From Chloracidobacterium sp. (GTDB taxonomy: Bacteria > Acidobacteriota > Blastocatellia > Pyrinomonadales > Pyrinomonadaceae), in NCBI GenBank assembly GCA_016716305.1, contig JADJWP010000002.1:1238501-1302500 (forward strand): a stretch of 64,000 nucleotides of DNA. Direction: 5' to 3'. This document shows positions 62,148 to 64,000 of this stretch, in pieces. Position 1 is the first letter of the stretch. The number at the start of each line of letters is the position of its first letter. The notes beneath the pieces are model-generated. The model was not told the origin of the DNA and did not search any database. It worked only from the letters and a program-made list of their open reading frames with translations. The translations under genes were made by a program, and so were the position numbers.

Positions 62148-63890
62148 CTATTCCGGCAGACCCATCCGTTTCAGCAGATCCTTGTATCGCGGGTCATCGC
62201 GGAGCGGGTCGAACAGCGGTTCGACCTTGGCCCATCTAAACCATGAATCACGCTGTTCGATCGATTTATCCAACTCGGCAAAAGCTCTGTCTTTTTCTCC
62301 CATCGCACCGAAGACCACCGCAACAAAGCTTGGAATGACATACTGAGTTTTTGATATTTCGCGAAATTTTTCGATGACGCTCTCGGCATCCGCTCGTCGT
62401 CCGGACCGCCCGTATGCATAACCGGCCACCATAAGCATTTGCTGATTATTCGGATCGTCCTTGAGTGCGTTTTCGCTAAGAGCGATCGCTTCAGCGTATT
62501 GTGAGACTGCATTAAGCGTCATTCCATACAATAGCCGCGCGATAACGAAGGTCGGATCGGCTTCGTACGCTCGCCTTGCCTGAGTGAGCGCACGGTCGCG
62601 TTGTCCGTCATACAAATAATGCCGTCCGAGATTCGCGACCATGTTCGGATCGAGTGGCTCAAGCTCCAACGCCCGCTCGACTTCGGCGAGAGCCTCTTTT
62701 GTCCGACCGACGGAAATAAGATACTCGGACGCATACCTATAGTGAGCTGTAGCGCTATTTGGATCGAGTTCGAGCGCGCGTTTGAATTCGCGTTCAGCTT
62801 CCGGCCAGTTCCGGTCGAGCGAGGTGAGCGTGTTACCCATTGCCGTGTGAGCTTCCGACAATGTTGGATCGAGCGCGATCGCACGCTCCGCAGCCGCTTT
62901 CGCTTTTGGAAAGGCCTCCATTGGCGAAGCATACGGATAGTTCGGCATCTGGTTGTATGCCTCGGCGATCCGCGCGTAGGCAAGGGCAAAATTTGGGTCA
63001 AGCTTTATTGCCTGCTCAAAGCTTTCGATAGCCTTGTTAAAGTCATCCCTGTTTCGCCGGGCAAAATGGTATCGCCCTTTTAGATACAGCTGGTATGCCT
63101 CGCTGCTTTCGGTGTATTTTTTTGCGATCCCTCTTTCGTCGCCTGTCAGCTTCAGTTGCAGCTTTTGTGTTATCGTAGTCGCGATCTCGCGCTGAGTTGC
63201 AAGCAGATCGGCCATCTTGCGGTCATATTGCTCGGCCCATAGAACCTTCCCTGCTTTGACATCTATCAATTGAACGCTGATGTTAAGATTATCGCCGATC
63301 TGAGACAGCCTTCCGGTCATAACCGCATCGACGCCGAGTTCGTTTGCCACCTTTGCAGCGTCGCTCGCCATGCCTTTATATCTCATCACTGAACTCGTCG
63401 GACTGACTTTTAGATTTGGCAATTGGGAAAGACGATAGATAAGCGAATCCGCCAAGCCATCCGAAAGATAATCGGTGTCAGCACTGCCGCTGCGGTTTTC
63501 GAATGGAAGTACCGCGATGGAATCGATCTGGCCAGTGTTAGACGGAGCCAGATAGCGATAGGCACCAAACCCACCGAGGACGATCGCTGCCAAAACAATC
63601 GGAGCAAGCAACAACCGCTTATCAAAACCACCGGCTTTCTTAGTTGTCTCGGCCCCCGGGTGCGAAACGGAAGTTCGATCGGTCGTGTCTATCTGTGCCC
63701 GAGTTGGAGCTTCGCCCTGAGCGGCGGTCGAGTGCAATATCGCCGTCGCCGGTTCGTCGTCGCCGAACTGGCCGCCCGCTGACGCCGACCGGTCTGACCT
63801 TGCCGGACCGTAGAGTAGTTCGGCTCCGTCATCGAGACAGAACATCATCGTATTGTCGTACTCGCGGCCGCACTCAGGGCATCGTTTCAT
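62148..63890 (-). CDS. Zinc-ribbon membrane protein with FlgO-like and TPR domains (first in array)
   Basis: A 580-residue protein. Ribbon C4, C7 and C18. Linker E-P-A-T-A-I-L-H-S-T-A-A, T-R-A-Q-I-D-T-T and D-R-T-S-V (the second box is Ser instead of Ala). K-R-L-L-L-A-P then a membrane span (about 92-111). The FlgO-like domain (S-I-A-V-L-P-F-E-N-R-S, Y-L-S-D-G-L-A-D-S-L) is of the first subtype. TPRs run about 270-555. It ends M-G-L-P-E-stop and the next ATG follows after six bases. As the 5'-most member it should lie closest to the array promoter, within the 110 bases upstream or further out of the window. Confidence 0.87.
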   Translation of the reverse strand: MKRCPECGREYDNTMMFCLDDGAELLYGPARSDRSASAGGQFGDDEPATAILHSTAAQGEAPTRAQIDTTDRTSVSHPGAETTKKAGGFDKRLLLAPIVLAAIVLGGFGAYRYLAPSNTGQIDSIAVLPFENRSGSADTDYLSDGLADSLIYRLSQLPNLKVSPTSSVMRYKGMASDAAKVANELGVDAVMTGRLSQIGDNLNISVQLIDVKAGKVLWAEQYDRKMADLLATQREIATTITQKLQLKLTGDERGIAKKYTESSEAYQLYLKGRYHFARRNRDDFNKAIESFEQAIKLDPNFALAYARIAEAYNQMPNYPYASPMEAFPKAKAAAERAIALDPTLSEAHTAMGNTLTSLDRNWPEAEREFKRALELDPNSATAHYRYASEYLISVGRTKEALAEVERALELEPLDPNMVANLGRHYLYDGQRDRALTQARRAYEADPTFVIARLLYGMTLNAVSQYAEAIALSENALKDDPNNQQMLMVAGYAYGRSGRRADAESVIEKFREISKTQYVIPSFVAVVFGAMGEKDRAFAELDKSIEQRDSWFRWAKVEPLFDPLRDDPRYKDLLKRMGLPE

Positions 63891-63905
63891 AAAATTCTGC
63901 TTGGT

Positions 63906-63920
63906 GGATCAGAATGATCC
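63906..63920. promoter_or_regulatory. Inverted repeat upstream of the array
   Basis: GGATCA - GAA - TGATCC, perfect 6-bp arms, 16 bases upstream of the first array gene. It could be an operator or the hairpin end of the upstream gene; no T-run is present. Confidence 0.4.
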
Positions 63921-63944
63921 TGTTACCACTCTGACCTCGTCACG

Positions 63945-64000
63945 TCACGCACCGAACTGCCTTAGATGGTGGTCGATATGCTTATGGGCGATCAATGCCC
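63945..64000 (-). CDS. 3' end of a DinB/DUF1569-like gene (partial)
   Basis: The last 17 codons of a minus-strand frame read A-L-I-A-H-K-H-I-D-H-H-L-R-Q-F-G-A-stop. The K-H-x-D-H-H-L-R-Q-F-G ending is typical of DUF1569 proteins of the DinB-like four-helix family, whose His residues bind metal. The body lies outside the window, so the call is tentative. Confidence 0.45.
   Translation of the reverse strand, partial: ALIAHKHIDHHLRQFGA

Larger units (their letters stand above)
48655..63890 (-). repeat. Tandem array of zinc-ribbon FlgO/TPR and TolB-propeller genes
   Basis: Eight full-length paralogues and one deleted copy, all on the minus strand, all opening with M-K-(R/K)-C-P-E/R-C. Transcription order: 62148, 60441, 58713, 56918, 54893, 54607 (deleted), a toxin-antitoxin pair, 52264, 50257, 48655. 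Five junctions between family members are exactly six bases long. The members share DNA blocks of recent common origin in the ribbon, linker and gene ends. Confidence 0.85.

Overview
The window most likely comes from an Acidobacteriota genome of the Blastocatellia/Pyrinomonadales type. This is inferred from gene content, not from a marker gene. The supporting signs are large families of proteins opening with a CPxC...C-x-DDG mini zinc ribbon followed by FlgO/TPR or TolB-type propeller modules, M36 metallopeptidases ending in FG-GAP/VCBS repeats, and a radical SAM enzyme of the type linked to membrane-spanning lipids. Base composition is moderately GC-rich, with a few clearly AT-richer genes (2.9-4.3 kb and 40.0-40.7 kb).

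1-2.9 kb carries the 3' part of a zinc alcohol dehydrogenase, a DUF1697 protein, 3-hydroxyanthranilate dioxygenase, a GC-rich block without a recognised gene and a small membrane protein. 2.9-8.5 kb is an accessory stretch: an AT-rich secreted trypsin-like protease with PEGA domains, a membrane protein, an AbrB-Doc toxin-antitoxin pair with a palindromic operator, and a radical SAM enzyme resembling tetraether/membrane-spanning-lipid synthases. Fragments of that enzyme gene's tail are scattered 1-2 kb away. 9.0-18.9 kb is mostly housekeeping: phosphohexomutase, FtsB-like protein, a secreted repeat protein, bS21, surE-pcm, a DedA-like protein, tRNA-Pro, a GNAT enzyme, queD and a DinG-type helicase.

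19.1-29.3 kb encodes three large secreted proteins sharing FG-GAP/VCBS repeats: two M36 fungalysin-like peptidases and a one-haem choice-of-anchor-V-like protein. 29.5-34.5 kb is a pilMNOPQ type IV pilus operon on the minus strand. 35.1-38.8 kb pairs an acyl-CoA dehydrogenase with a divergent APH-type kinase, an arrangement recalling ACAD10/11 and LvaA/LvaC hydroxy-acid catabolism. 38.7-48.3 kb holds much of a reductive pyrimidine-degradation set (PreA, PreT, beta-ureidopropionase-like nitrilase, Rid-family protein, NCS1 permease, AbgT transporter). It is interrupted by a BrnT/BrnA pair, and no dihydropyrimidinase is in view.

48.6-63.9 kb is the most unusual part. It is a minus-strand, head-to-tail array of eight full-length zinc-ribbon proteins plus one internally deleted copy, many separated by exactly six bases. 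Six have FlgO-like plus TPR modules and two have TolB/PD40 propellers. Seven have one predicted membrane span, so the sensor-like part probably lies outside the cytoplasm; the last gene has lost the span. The cytoplasmic linkers conserve Thr-Ala-Ile-Leu boxes. A small RHH/BrnT-like toxin-antitoxin pair sits inside the array beside the deleted copy. The array looks like an expanding family of envelope sensor or scaffold proteins of unknown function.
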